This document shows positions 22,481 through 34,165 of a DNA stretch of 64,000 bases, in pieces; position 1 is the stretch's first letter, and every line of letters starts with the position of its first letter. The stretch lies in the NCBI RefSeq assembly GCF_029784165.1, contig NC_073695.1:53169751-53233750 (forward strand), read 5' to 3'. The position numbers were made by a program, and so were the translations under genes. The notes under the pieces were generated by a model. That model was not told the origin of the DNA. It did not search any database and saw only the letters and a program-made list of their open reading frames with translations. This stretch comes from Wyeomyia smithii. Its lineage: Eukaryota > Arthropoda > Insecta > Diptera > Culicidae.

Positions 22481-24856
22481 GTGTCAATGTTTCATTGGCC
22501 CAGAGTCAGAAAAAACCTAGGAAACGCCAACAACTGCAGTTTAAATGGAAAGGAACTAAGGACAATTAGAGGGCTGGAATCTTTCGAGGTAGGGTCTGCA
22601 AATCCCAATGAAGTAATACATTTCATATGAAATTCAGTACCAAACTGGGAGACAGGTAGCGATTTAACAACGACGACCACTTTCATAAATAGTAATATGT
22701 CTGCTACGGGTACCTTGACTGAACAAGCAGTATACCACAAAAGATCAAAATAATGGTTGCAGTGGCCCTAAATCTTACAAAAAATTGCCATCTTTTCTTG
22801 TCTTACTTTCAATTTAGTGTAAAATGAAGAATTAATGATGAGAGTCCCTCCTCTTACTTATACAAGGGTTTGAGTTATGTATTATTTCGATTCATCTTTG
22901 AAATATGTATTATGAAACAATACAACCAGATATTAGCGATGAAGATAATTCGTCAATGCTTTGCAGCGATTTTAGCCGTCATGTACTCGGCAATTTTAAC
23001 ACACGTAAGTAGTAGACAGATTTTCCAATCTTTTGACAGGCTTAGATAAAAAATCGGACAAGAAATAACAGAGCAAGAAGCATTTCATTTTGTGGGTACC
23101 CGGGTATCCTGCCGAGTACTCATGGGGTAAAAAAAATAGTAGGAGAGTGGTATCCGTGATACGACCGCATAGTTGACGTAGGACTACAATAGTTTAATAT
23201 TTCGCTTTGAGGCTCTGTTTGATTTGAGCTCGTTTTACTTCTAGCACGGTTCGATTTTGGCACACATGTACCAAAACGAGCGATTATGTCTAAACACATT
23301 TCTTAGTCTTTTTGATTATTTCAACAAATTTAAGCTTAACATCCTCCAAAAGATAGGTATTTTGGTTCTTTATGTTGCCAAAGCGAATGACCGGAATTGG
23401 TAGAACGGTTCCTGGAACATGACAATACTAAGCCTCTAATTACTCGGGTAGTAATATCAAGTATCTAGGTTATCAGCCTCAATTCATCAAGCTTGGAACT
23501 AAAACTAGTTCATTGGCGGAAATATCTATGAAAAACGTTATGAAAAGAGAACCGTTCATTTTTGGCAAATTCTGCCATGTCGTGTTTGGCAAAATCAAAC
23601 GGCGTCTGTATTTTGATTATTTATTTGAAGCACTCTATTTTAGAAGAAAAAATATTCTCTTCAACATTGATGAATATCTTTCATTCTAATACAGTCAATT
23701 TTCTCCAATACGCGAAAAGGCAAGCTTCTATACAAACCTAAATTGAGTACGATTTTGTAGAAATTAAACAATATTTATTTGTTGTTATGGCTCACTCTCC
23801 AATCACCAAGCGGCAAAGATGTCACATAATAAAATTTTCCTGCAATTACAAGTTCGTGGAAAAAATAACGATAAAAAATTACAGTTTTTGAACAAAAATG
23901 TTATTCACAGAAAATTTAAAATGGACATGAGAAAAACAGAATGTAGAGTTTAAAAATAAACAACGCATTTTATCTGTACAATGAACCTAATTTATATACC
24001 CTGCTATCTGCCTCTACCGACACGTACAGAACTTTGCTGTCCCCGGTGGCGCAGCGTATTTTGCGAATAATCATATTGAATTCTGATATTTGCTACTACA
24101 TATACGAAACAAGAAGAAGAAGACAATTTAAACGGCAATTCGATTGTATTCTAGATCGCCAAACGATACCTACGCGCTAACCCAACACGCCCCATTGTGC
24201 GTCGACAACCGCAATGTAGTCTAAACTTGGCTTGGCTGCACACAAATGGATATCGAGTTCTACTGTACTGATAGACGACGAGTGACCAGTGCTCTATTCA
24301 TACATTGCTCGATGCAGTACTGTTGCCTGTGCCAGCATGTTTTCCATCAAGACATCAGTTTTAATAACATTCTGACAGCAGAACGTGAAACTGTCTGAGA
24401 GTGGAGGTGGTTACGAACTTTCCGAAAAAGCTTCACCTTCAAGACAGCAATATAGTCTAGACTCATAGAAGCAAACGTTAGTTGACCTATTGAGACGGGG
24501 AGATTCTGTCAAATTTTTTTTTGCCACTGCTATACGGGATATCACAGCAACCAGTTGGTGTCTATTCATGAAGTCTGTGCCAGGGGTGCTCGCATGTGAT
24601 TGGTACATTGTTCGTGAAAATTCGACCTTGAAACTTTTATTCAATTTTCACTGTTAAACAATTCAATGAGAATGATAACTGAAGAATCACAAAATTGTCC
24701 ATCATTTTATCAATCCAACGACATATTGATTATTGTAATCCATCATGTGGTTACATCAGTATCACCGTTTGAAATCTTTCATTCCAACGTTACACTTTGG
24801 TTTTAGTTTCCGCAGAATGTATCTCGATATAGTGCGGTTAGACGTAGTCCTACGTC
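22481..24856. other. Unannotated DNA with small repeats
   Basis: A short inverted pair (GTACTCGGCA at 22983-22992, complement at 23110-23119) may mark a ~140-bp MITE. A 40-bp piece near 23150-23190 matches the dispersed repeat at 11385. The palindromic motif GACGTAGTCCTACGTC is at 24841, immediately before the copia-derived sequence. No gene recognised. Confidence 0.4.
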
Positions 24857-25390
24857 AAAAATCGAAGGCCCCATATCAAGCGACTATCGGGCTGCTATTC
24901 GAAGACTATCAACATGCGCTAATTCGTCCGTCGAAGACCGCAAAAAAAGCCTGGAAAGCACTCCAAGACCACCATCAAATGGTGAGCCTCACGTCAAAGG
25001 TTTCGTTATTGAAGCGAATCTGCAACAAACAATACTCGGAAGGAGAGGACATGGCGGAGCACGTTTTTGCCATGGAGGAATTGTTCATCAGCCTTGCAAA
25101 TTCCGGACAAAAGCTGGAAGAAAATCTCATGGTCGCGATGATCCTGAGGAGTCTTACTGGTTTATTTAATACCTTCACCACCGCCTTCGGTCGGATGAGG
25201 ACCTGACCCTGGAGCTTGTCAAGCGAAAACTCTTGGACGAAGCCTCGAAACGGCTGGGTCCTGGGACGGACTCGGCAATGAAAATCGGACAAGGTAGAAA
25301 GAAACCACTGGCCTGCCATTACTGCAAGAAAGTAGGCCACCTACAAAGGGTTTGCCGGCAATTTTCCCGAGACAACGAGGCGAAACAGTA
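24857..25390 (+). pseudogene. copia gag and zinc knuckle, frameshifted
   Basis: A frame from about 24857 contains the gag (UBN2-type) series LIRPSKTAKKAWKALQDHHQ, LTSKVSLLKRICNKQ and LMVAMILRSLTGLFNT. It shifts frame near 25200. The continuing frame has LTLELVKRKLLDEASKR and the knuckle CHYCKKVGHLQRVC (CX2CX4HX4C, about 25314-25355), then a TAG. The N-terminal part of gag is missing. Gag would form the particle that packages the element RNA; this copy cannot. Confidence 0.8.
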
Positions 25391-25469
25391 GACCGGAAAA
25401 CCAGGGAAACCATCATTATCGCCATCAAAGAGAAAGGTAAATTCCAATTCGCTTTCTTTCGCATTTTTG

Positions 25470-26640
25470 GCTAAGCGAAACGACGATCGAGGCGCGGACA
25501 GACCGTGGATCATGAACTCAGGAGCGAGTAGCCACACCGTTGCTACTGTTTTTCACGAATCTTCGCGAAAGCGAGATACAACACGTCATACTCGCCGATG
25601 GAAAGCGAGCTGTCGTCGAAGGGGAATGCCCCGTTGTGATCCAGTGCTACAACGACCAGGGTAGGCAAACCGAAATGACTGTGAGCAAAGCGCTCTACAC
25701 ACCAATGCTGGCGATGAAACTTTGGTCCGTTTCTGGTTGGTGCAGAAAAATGCAACTGTTATTTTCGACATCAACGGTTGCGGAGTGATGCGTGCAACCA
25801 AACGGCAGCCATAGCGATACTCAAACAAGGCCTCTACTACTTGAAGCAGCCGAAAGAAGTTACCTTACTGACAGGTGAGAGCCATAATAAGGGTTGCAAA
25901 CACGAGTAGCACCAGAAATGTGGCCACCGGGACCTGAAAGCGATTTGCCGAATGAAGAGAGACGGTTTAGTCACCGGATTGGAGATTCACGAGTGCGGAG
26001 CAAAGGCAATCTGCGAGTGTTTCTGTAAGGGTAAAAGTACCCGTACACCCTTTCCCGAGGAATTGGTATCGAGTATCAATGCGCCATTGGTCCTGGTGCA
26101 TACGGACGTGTGCGGTCCAGTGGAGGTACCATTCGTGACCGGATTCAGGTACTTCATGACGATAATCGACGACTATTCAAGATACTGCACGCTGTTCCTG
26201 TTGAAAGAGAAGTCGGAAGTAGCCGACAAAATCCAAGAATATGTTAAGGCGGTCAACTCGCAGTTCGGTCGTAAACCAAAAGTGTTACGGTCCGATCAAG
26301 GAGGAGAGTACAGCAGCGAAAGGTTACGATCGTTCTACCGTCGACATGGCATACGGGTGCAATACACGGTGGCCTATAGTCCGTAGCAAAACGGAGTAGC
26401 AGAGCGACGAAACCGGTACTTGGTCGAGATGAGCCGGTGTCTACTATTCGAATCAGGACTGAACCAGTGTTATTGGGCGGAAGCATTGAACACAGCTGTA
26501 TATCTACAAAATATATCACCATCGAGATCCGTTTCAGTCATGTCATATGAATTGTGGAATGGTCGCAAACCTGATGTTGGCCATCTCCAAGTTTTTGGTA
26601 CTAGCGCCTGAGTACACATCCCAAAGCAGCAGCGGAAGAA
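25470..26640 (+). pseudogene. copia protease and integrase, broken
   Basis: The protease signature reads MNSGASSH near 25512-25535. The catalytic Asp of D-S/T-G is Asn here (codon at 25515-25517), so the protease would be inactive. After frameshifts the integrase follows: a degraded zinc-binding region (about 25895-26050), HTDVCGPVEVPF, TIIDDYSRYC and LRSDQGGEYSS, with the core Asp residues present. A TAG at 26384-26386 interrupts it just before QNGVAERRNR. The frame continues to about 26610, with the conserved ELWNGRKPDVGHLQVFG stretch. Confidence 0.8.
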
Positions 26641-26799
26641 TCTCAGTCCTACATCCCAGAAGCTAACGTTCGTGGGATATTCTCAGGACCACAAGGTGTA
26701 TCGTTTCCTGGACAAACCCACCCGGAAAATCTACATTAGCAGAGACGCCACATTTGTCGAGAGTAAACAATATGGGCCTAAAAAAGCGTTCAGGAGGAG

Positions 26800-27830
26800 A
26801 GCATGGTTGAACTCCTCTCTAGCCTGAAGCCAACGATAAAAGAGACACCCGATGATGGTAACGACGATGAAGAAGAGGAAGTTGACGACGGCGATGAAAG
26901 CGACAATACCATTGTCGGAGATGATTCGGATGGCAACAATGACGATAATGCCGAGCAATCAAATCAAGAAGACGATGACCAAACCGTTGTGAACATCGAA
27001 CCACCAAATGGTCCACGACGTTCGGGGAGATCTATCAAGAGAATCCAGCCACAACGATATGGAGAGGTCACTGGTGTCACCAGCAAAAGCACCAACGAGC
27101 CAAGAAACTATTCCGAGGCAATCCAGTCTTCAGAAGCAGCAGCCGTGGGAGCTAGTGTCTCTACCGCCTGGAAGGAAAAGCGTAGGTTGCAAATGGACCT
27201 TCAAGAAAAAGCAGGACAAAAACGGTAAGACGGTGCGATATAAGACCAAGTTGGTCGCACAAGGCTTTACGCAGGAATACGGGACAGACTACGACGAAGT
27301 TTTTGCTCCCGTTGCTCGTCAATCTACGCTTCGAACCATCCTAACCATTGCCGGTCGGGACAACATGCAAGTGCAACACATGGACATAAAAACCGCTTAC
27401 TTGTATGCCGGGTTAGAGGAAGATATATATATACATTCGGCCCCCACCTGGGTTAAAGACGGATGGTGACAAAGTTTGCCACCTGAAACGCAGCATCTAT
27501 GGGCTGAAATAATTGGCACGGGCATGGAACCAGAAAATAGACAACGCATTTAAGAAGATGGAGTTCAAACCTGCCGACTCGGATCCTTGTCTGTACGTGA
27601 GGATGCTAAATGGTAAGCGCAGCTACTTAACATCTACGAGGATGACATGGTCGTTTGCTGCTACACATAAGAAGAATTCGAGACATTAAGGAAGCTGGGA
27701 GAGCTGCGACTGTTCCTCGGAATTAGAATTGAAAAGCAAGATGGTCACTGTGTTGAATCAGTCCGGATACATCGCCAAGATCATGGAGCGGCTTGGACAC
27801 GAAAATGCCAAGCCGTCCAAGATTCCTATT
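26800..27830 (+). pseudogene. copia reverse transcriptase, broken
   Basis: A strongly acidic linker (Asp/Glu-rich, about 26850-26970) is followed, after frameshifts, by the RT: VGCKWTFKKKQDKNGKTVRY, LVAQGFTQEYGTDYDEVFAP and VQHMDIKTAYLYAGLEEDIY. A stop follows at about 27470. The catalytic box near 27635 reads YEDD instead of the family's YVDD. Further fragments include LYVRMLNG-type sequence. The changed box, shifts and stops mean no activity is expected. Confidence 0.78.
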
Positions 27831-27839
27831 GATCCTGCT

Positions 27840-28542
27840 TACGTTTAGCAAAAGGAGGAGGAAAAGCTGCCTACCAACGAATCGTACCGAAGCTTGGTGG
27901 GTATTTTGCTGTACGTCGGGGTCAACATCCGGCCAGATATCGGCCAGAGCACATCACTGCTGGGGAGAAAGGTATCCAAACCAACTAATCGTGACTGGAC
28001 AGAAGTAGAACGAGTGCTGAGGTACATCAAGGCAACCAAAGAGTTTTCACTGCACCTAGGCTCCAGAAACGAAGCTTTGGAGTGCTTTGTGGATGCAGAT
28101 TGGGCTGGAGATGAAGGAGACCGAAAATCCAACTCCGGTTACCTAATCAAGCTTGGTGGCGGCCTGGTAAGTTGGAGTACCCACAAGCAAACCTGCTTTC
28201 TCTTCAACAGAAGCCGATTTCGTGGCGCTGGCACAAGGATGCCAGGAGCTGCTATGGATGCGGAAACTTCTGAAGGACATCAACGTGGAACCAGTCTATC
28301 CAACCGTAATTTACGAGGACTATCAATCGTGTATCAAAATGGTGGAGTCTGATCGTCTGGAAAGAAGGTCCGAGCGCATCGAAACAAAACATGCGTTCAC
28401 CCGAGATCTTCGCCAAAAACGGATCATCGACCTGCAATATTTACCAACCACCGAGATGGAAGCCGATCTGACGACCAAACTTTTGAAGCGATTTAAGCTG
28501 AAGAAACATCGATATGTAATCGGTGTCCGGAGAGAGATCTAG
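27840..28542 (+). pseudogene. copia RNase H, frameshifted
   Basis: The frame 27894-28352 contains VGILLYVGVNIRPDIGQ, VLRYIKATKEFSLHLG, CFVDADWAGDEGDRKSNSGY and VSWSTHKQ, the usual end of copia RT leading into RNase H. A one-base shift near 28200 moves the reading to 28222-28542, which carries LAQGCQELLWMRKLL, RIETKHAFTRD and EADLTTKLLKRFK, the standard C-terminus. The stop at 28540-28542 is close to the expected end of the family's polyprotein. Confidence 0.8.
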
Positions 28543-28572
28543 AAGGCAATCGTTGACTTTGTTGCGGAGGAG

Positions 28573-28774
28573 TGTTGTATGCAAATCTCAATTGCATAAC
28601 AACGAAGCAACCAAATCACATATAGAATTCAATCACAGCAGACATTTGATATTAGAGAGATTAAATTATTCATTCGTCAGTTAGTAACCGTTCAAACCAG
28701 TTGACTTTAATTTCAGTCCCACTGCTGCTATTACAATATACGTGGGATTAGTTTGCCATCTTCAGTGTACAACA
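28573..28774 (+). repeat. 3' LTR of the copia element
   Basis: Begins TGTTGTA right after a purine-rich tract (GCGGAGGAG) about 30 bp past the polyprotein stop and ends TACAACA. The perfect 7-bp inverted termini and the 202-bp length fit a copia LTR. No partner LTR is present upstream in the window. Confidence 0.72.
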
Positions 28775-29814
28775 ATTCAGTAGCTACCGCTTTGTCAAGA
28801 TCGATATCGGCGCCGACCACGACCTTACGATCGTTAGGGTTAGGAAGGATGTTGAAAGGATGTTGTAAGGAAGGAAGTGTAACAGCCGTTGTTTTTGAAG
28901 ACCGAGTTTACCTCTGCATCTCCACGACTGCGACAGAAAGGAAGAGTTGTATCACCGTGGTAAGTGACGGAATCGAATGATGTTGCGCGCGAAGCTAGCT
29001 CATTACGAAGACGAACGAGGAGTATCTCCCTCGTCAAACATCGCGAACGCGGCCTGCCCGAAGACCATCCATTTCTAGAAGCAAGTGTTTAATAATCTAT
29101 CAATTAGCAATCACGATTTTCTTCCAGCAAGCAAACGCACTTGGGTAGACGCGGTTCTTTGAAAAGCATACATTCCATGGCTTTTAGATTAATTACGATA
29201 TTTGCTGAACGAACGAAACCTGGAACCTCCGTAGAGTTTCCAAATTTCCACGAAATAGTTCTCATTTTGTGCACCCAACAGATCACACGTTCACACCACT
29301 ACACACAAAGCATGCATTCTCGAAATGTTGAAACCAAAAAAAAACATATAGGGTAGGGAACATATCAACTGTTTTGTTGATTGTTCACATATTTCTTTGT
29401 GATTAAGAAGAAAGCTAGACAATCAAAGTTTTCGTTTCCAGCCACCAGCATTACTGGTGAAACCGGCACGAGATGACCAGTACTATTTTGTCTTTCCTCC
29501 TTTCAGCTGCTAACACCTAGCGTCCGTATGTCACTGGTGCGGTTTCAGAATCAAAATGATGAGGTGAAATGTTCGAACGGTACCTTTTATATCAAGGCTT
29601 CGTCAGTTAGTTAGAAAGAAGGAGGGGCATAGTAGAAAATGGAATGACAAGGAACGTAAATAAGCATCGGAAACATTGACGAAAAAAAAATATTTTCCTT
29701 GGAAAATACTTGGCTGTTTTCGGGGTACTTTTTTTCTACAGAAAACAGTCCAGAAACCAAAGTTGGCATTTTACAAAACATCTAAAGAGCTTAAGAGCAT
29801 AAAGGCTAATTTTG
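28775..29814. other. Unannotated DNA
   Basis: No element or gene recognised. The part from 28775 to 29060 is GC-richer with Arg/Ser-rich frames on both strands. No exon could be supported. Confidence 0.35.
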
Positions 29815-31560
29815 TTTTATTTTTGACTTTCTCCTAGAAAGGTATAGCAATCACTTGCAAAACCGAAAGTATAAAAGTGCTCCAAAGGGCCGAATGGCAT
29901 ATATCACTCGACTCAGCTCGACGAGCTGAGCATTTTCTGTATGTGTGTGTATGTATGTGTGTGTGGGTGTGTGTGTGGGTGTGTGTGTATGTGCAGATTT
30001 TTATTCTCACTCACTTTTCTCAGAGATGGCTGGACCGATTTTCATGAAATTAATTGCAAATGAAAGGTCTTGTTGTCCCATAAGACCCTATTCAATTTCA
30101 TTGTAATCGGATTTTTGGTTAAGAGGTTATATATCAAAATGTAAAAATCATGAAACATCATTATCTCGAAAACTACCCAACCGATTTGAACAAAATTGGT
30201 TTTAAAAGAACGTGCTACCTAAAATACCCTTAATTTTTGAGTTTCATAAAAATTGAACTCGTGATTCAAAAGTTATGAAAAAAACGTGTTCTGAAGACTG
30301 TTTAATCTCACTCATGTTTCTCAGAGATGGCTGGACCGATTTTAATAAAATCAGTGTCAAATGGAAGGTCTAGTTGCCCCAGAGGACTCCATTGATTTGT
30401 TTTGCAATCGGACAATAATTTTGCCTGTTATGTTTAAAAATGTGAAATCCAGCTATGAAAAGGAACATATTCCGTAGACTACGTGAACTCAGAGATGGCT
30501 GACCCGATTTCCACAAAATTAGTGTCAATTAATAAGTTTAGATGCCTCATAACAACATATTGAATTTTACTGTAATCGAACTGTAACTTCATCTGTAATG
30601 TACCGAAATGTGAAAATCACGAAACTTCAATATTTCAGAAACTACACAACCGATTTGATCAATATTATCAGATGAGCGGGTTAGTTAAGGGTTAACTGGT
30701 GAATTATAATTGAACACGTGGTTTCAAAATTTGGCTGCTCTATACGTTCCCATTTCAAGTCGCCATCTTAGAATTCAAAATGGAATTTGTGGTCGATTTT
30801 AGCTCCTGTGTATCATTCTAGTTCCGGATATTATAATATTGGGTGGAAATCGGCCATTATTTGTTACTACTAAAAACATTTACCTGCCAAATTTGGTTCC
30901 ATTTAGTTGGTTAGCTCTCGATCTGAGCAGAAATTTGTGTTTCATTTGTATGGAAGTTCTTCCTTCCAGAAAAGGGAGGGGTGTGGAACCATTATGGACA
31001 TATTTGTTACCCCTAAAAACATTCACATGCTAAATTTGTTTCCATTTACTCGGATAGTGCTCGAGATGTGCAGAAATTTGTGTTTCATTTATATGGAACC
31101 CCTCCCTTTCAGAAAAGGGAGAGGCGTCCAACTATTATGGACATATTTGTTACTCCTTAAAACATCCACATGCCAAATTCGGTTTCATTTGCGTGGTTTG
31201 TTCTTGAGTTGTGCAGAAATTTATGTTTCATTTGTATGGGACCCCTTCCTTCCAAAAGAGGTAGGGGTCTCAAACTATCATAGGAATCTTCAGTGGCACC
31301 AAAAACCCCTACATACAAATTTTCACGTCGATCGGCTCGGTAGTTTTCGAGTCTATATGGATCAGACAGACAGACAGACAGACCGGACTGTATTTTTATA
31401 TGTATAGATTACAACATCAATACTTTAGAACCTAAAGAGTGAATATACATTTATTGGATTGAAGCGTTCGTGTAAATCTATTTTAACAAATAAAAGTTTG
31501 AATGAGAAAGGCTGGGTCTGACCGCTAGGTGGATTAATTCAGGGTTTTCTCTTGGTTTCA
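29815..31560 (+). repeat. Compound dispersed repeat with internal tandem arrays
   Basis: Starts near CTTTCTCCTAGAAAGGTATA and ends near GACCGCTAGGTGGATTAA. The parts in order are a perfect hairpin (CTCAGCTCGACGAGCTGAG, about 29913); a GT-rich microsatellite (29938-29996); three degraded units each with CAGAGATGGCTG-type text (30020, 30322, 30483); three units of ~143 bp, with the marker GCAGAAATTTGTG or near match at 30927, 31070 and 31213; and a CAGA run (31363-31383). The open frame at 30907-31407 is a read-through of the 143-bp units. An opposed copy is at 18808-20400. The sequence is familiar to me from mosquito genomes, but I cannot name the family. Confidence 0.8.
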
Positions 31561-33135
31561 AGAGAAGTATTAAACCTGCTAAAAGAAGTTATCGATAAGA
31601 TGGTTACTGAAAGACTGCAATATTTCGAGTTTTGTTAAAGCAGATGAAGTAAGTTATTGTTTGAGTTTCATGTTCATCTTTTTAATTTGATTTACTTTTA
31701 AGTTTATTGTCATCGGTCTCATTCTTCGCTTTTTTTCCAGAGTTTTCGCCAAAAAATTTATACTCGTGATGTTTTTCAACGTTCATCAAAGCACCATCTT
31801 CCTTTACGCTAAGTTTTGCCTATATAAATATTGCTGGAAATCGTGCAAATAAGTAGAAACTCGGTTGGAAATATTTATTTTCGCAACCGTATTATCGATA
31901 ACATCTTTATTATCGATGCTTTTCTCGAAAACTAATGAAAAAGTCAAGAAAAACATTTGTCCTTTTTAGTCAGTTTCCAAATGATGCATCTGGATTTTAT
32001 AACAAGTAAAAGCTCTTTAGTTGTTTTATAAAATGCTAATTTCGAGTTCTGGACTGTTTTCTGTAAAAAAAATAGCACTCCGAAAATCGCCGAGTATTTT
32101 CCAAGAAAAATATTTTTTTTTTTTGTAATATAAACCTATTTGTCACTTTTGTCATCTTGCCCTTAAGTTAGTATATTAATTTTCAATAAATCTATTATGT
32201 CTAACCCGAATTCTTGCAGTTTTGGTGATTCTGACGGCATTTTTCGAAAAAAAAAATCTTCAAAGAACGTTTTACCCCAAATGGCTTATCTTCTGGTAAA
32301 GAAGGTAGTTCTGGTAAGAAGAGGCAATTCAAGAGACAGGGAGTAAACTAAATCAATTATTATCATGTTATAAAACGCCATTATAAAAACAGTGGATTGG
32401 CACGCTTTCAGCACGGGTTGCGTTGAGTAGAGAAATGACTGCGAGAGAATATTGAAGAGAGAGGATAGGAGAGAACAACTTAGGAAATGAAGTGTTTTTC
32501 AGCTATCATTAGCGATGCCACTGACCTTGCAACGCGCGCGCTGCTCAAGTTAACCGTTGCATAGTTCAGTCAACGATCAATTCGAAAACAACATTTGAAA
32601 CACTTTTTGGAATTTCGTTTAGCAGTTGGACTGAAAAGTTTTGTCTTCTCGAAAACAGCCCCATGAAAAATTCCAACTCAATCGTGCGGCAGCCTCTCTT
32701 TGCCAAAGGTACAGTCACAAAACTCCATTCCCACATACAGACATTTGATGCAATCTTCTGTTGAATTGTATAAAATTGTACATGTTCCCGACATTCCTTT
32801 GCCAGAATAAAATACTGATACAAGACACCATGTTTTCCACGGGAGAAACAACGACAACCGCATGGCAGTGCAATGAGTAGGCAACAAAAAAAGAATAGCG
32901 ATAAAATTTTCAAAGCCAAGAAATAAAAAGGTATAAATGACAGGCGGAAATTTTGGAAAAGAAAATAGGTTCAATAATTTCATATCGACATTTTTTCGTC
33001 GATCATATAAGTGAAACTGTGATCACTTTGAGGCTACACATCCCGAAGTTCCATTAAACGGTAATTTTGCATGAGGACTTTTCTCGAAGAGACGAAGTAT
33101 TTCAACTCTACTGCTAAAGGAATGCAGAACCCTAA
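31561..33135. other. Unannotated DNA
   Basis: AT-rich. The part from 32390 to 32580 has GAGA-rich and GCGCGC patches. Overlapping minus-strand frames at 32566-32983 are hydrophobic/Cys-rich but unrecognised. No gene called. Confidence 0.35.
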
Positions 33136-33262
33136 CATTGAAAAAATAGTTAAAGAGATTGTTTATACGACACGACCGCAGAGTTAACATATAATAAGTC
33201 AGCCTGTCTTATATCTATGTATTTCTTGTAAAAGGTTTGGGAATACACTCCATTGGGGTTGC
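33136..33262. repeat. Dispersed ~110-bp repeat, copy 2
   Basis: Same ordered blocks as 11385-11521: ACGACACGACCGCAGAGTTAAC, then CAGCCTGTCTTAT and TTTGGGAATACA. It is diverged, with short insertions and deletions. Confidence 0.6.
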
Positions 33263-33309
33263 ACAAACGCTATATAGCTAAGGGGTGGGAATCGTTATAT
33301 GAAAAAAAA

Positions 33310-34165
33310 AAAACGAAACTTGATAACAGAAAGCCAGAACCAAGTTTTTTTTTTATTCTATTTGGAGCCCCGACCAATCCCAAATTTATGGGAAGTCGAT
33401 TGGCGCGTTGCATTTCAAATTTATATGGAGATTTGTATGAAAAAACCAACATTTTTGCATTTTTCATGCTCATGAACTCAAAATGGCTCAAACCATAGGT
33501 TTAATTGTTTCAAATGGTAGGTTTTTTGATACCCAACAACTTAACCAAAGACACTAAAGAGCTAGGGTGTCCCAAAAAATACTAGAGCTGTTCAAAGTTG
33601 AGTATGTCGTAGTTTATGTTGCAAATCATTTTTTCTACCAACACTGCCAGTGTACCGGCGTCAGTCAGATTTACATCAGGAGTAACCTCTGAAACACGTT
33701 GTAAATTCTATCTAAGCCTAGAATATTGACCTAAATTTGTTTGCTTGATCCAGCTGAGTATATAAACTCGTTACGGCAGGTTACTTCTGATGGGAATCCT
33801 ACTGACGTCGGTCGGTACATTGGTAATGTTGGCAGAAAACAAGATTTTCTGCATTGAAATCGACACACTCAACTTTGAACAGCTATAGCTCTTTTTAGGG
33901 ACATTCTAGCTCTTCAGTGTCTTCCGCAAAGTTGTTAGGCATCTAAAATACTGTACTTTAACATAACGTAGTGCATTATAAGAGTAATATTGAGCTCTCT
34001 AGAAAGGTAAATGCAAAAAAGTAGGTTTTCCCATAAATATTTTCATACAAATTTGAAATGCAATGCGCCAAGCGGAGACAAAACCAATCGACTAGAGGTT
34101 AAAGGTTATTTGGGGCCCCAAAAGGAACCAAAAAAACTTTGTTCTGGAAAATCAATCACTTTGCC
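33310..34165. mobile_element. Fold-back MITE, ~850 bp
   Basis: The outer arms (about 33310-33620 and 33862-34165) are inverted copies, with CAGAACCAAG against CTTTGTTCTG and TTGCATTTCAAATTTATATG against its near-complement at 34050. The inner part is also inverted: CCAGTGTACCGGCGTCAGT near 33648 against the complement near 33815. The whole element is one nested palindrome with no coding capacity. Confidence 0.72.

Larger units (their letters stand above)
24857..28774 (+). mobile_element. Decayed Ty1/copia retrotransposon, 5'-truncated
   Basis: Reading on the plus strand, the order gag, zinc knuckle, protease, integrase, reverse transcriptase, RNase H, purine-rich tract and LTR is that of Pseudoviridae/copia. 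No 5' LTR, primer-binding site or gag start was found, so the left end is truncated near 24857. Many stops and frameshifts interrupt it. It lies between the two opposed copies of the compound repeat. Confidence 0.85.

Noticed and set aside
22983..23119. A ~140-bp MITE with GTACTCGGCA ends
   Set aside because: Only a 10-bp inverted pair and no clear target duplication, so it is mentioned but not called as an element.
30907..31407. 166-codon frame
   Set aside because: It reads through three 143-bp repeat units; periodic residues reflect the repeat.
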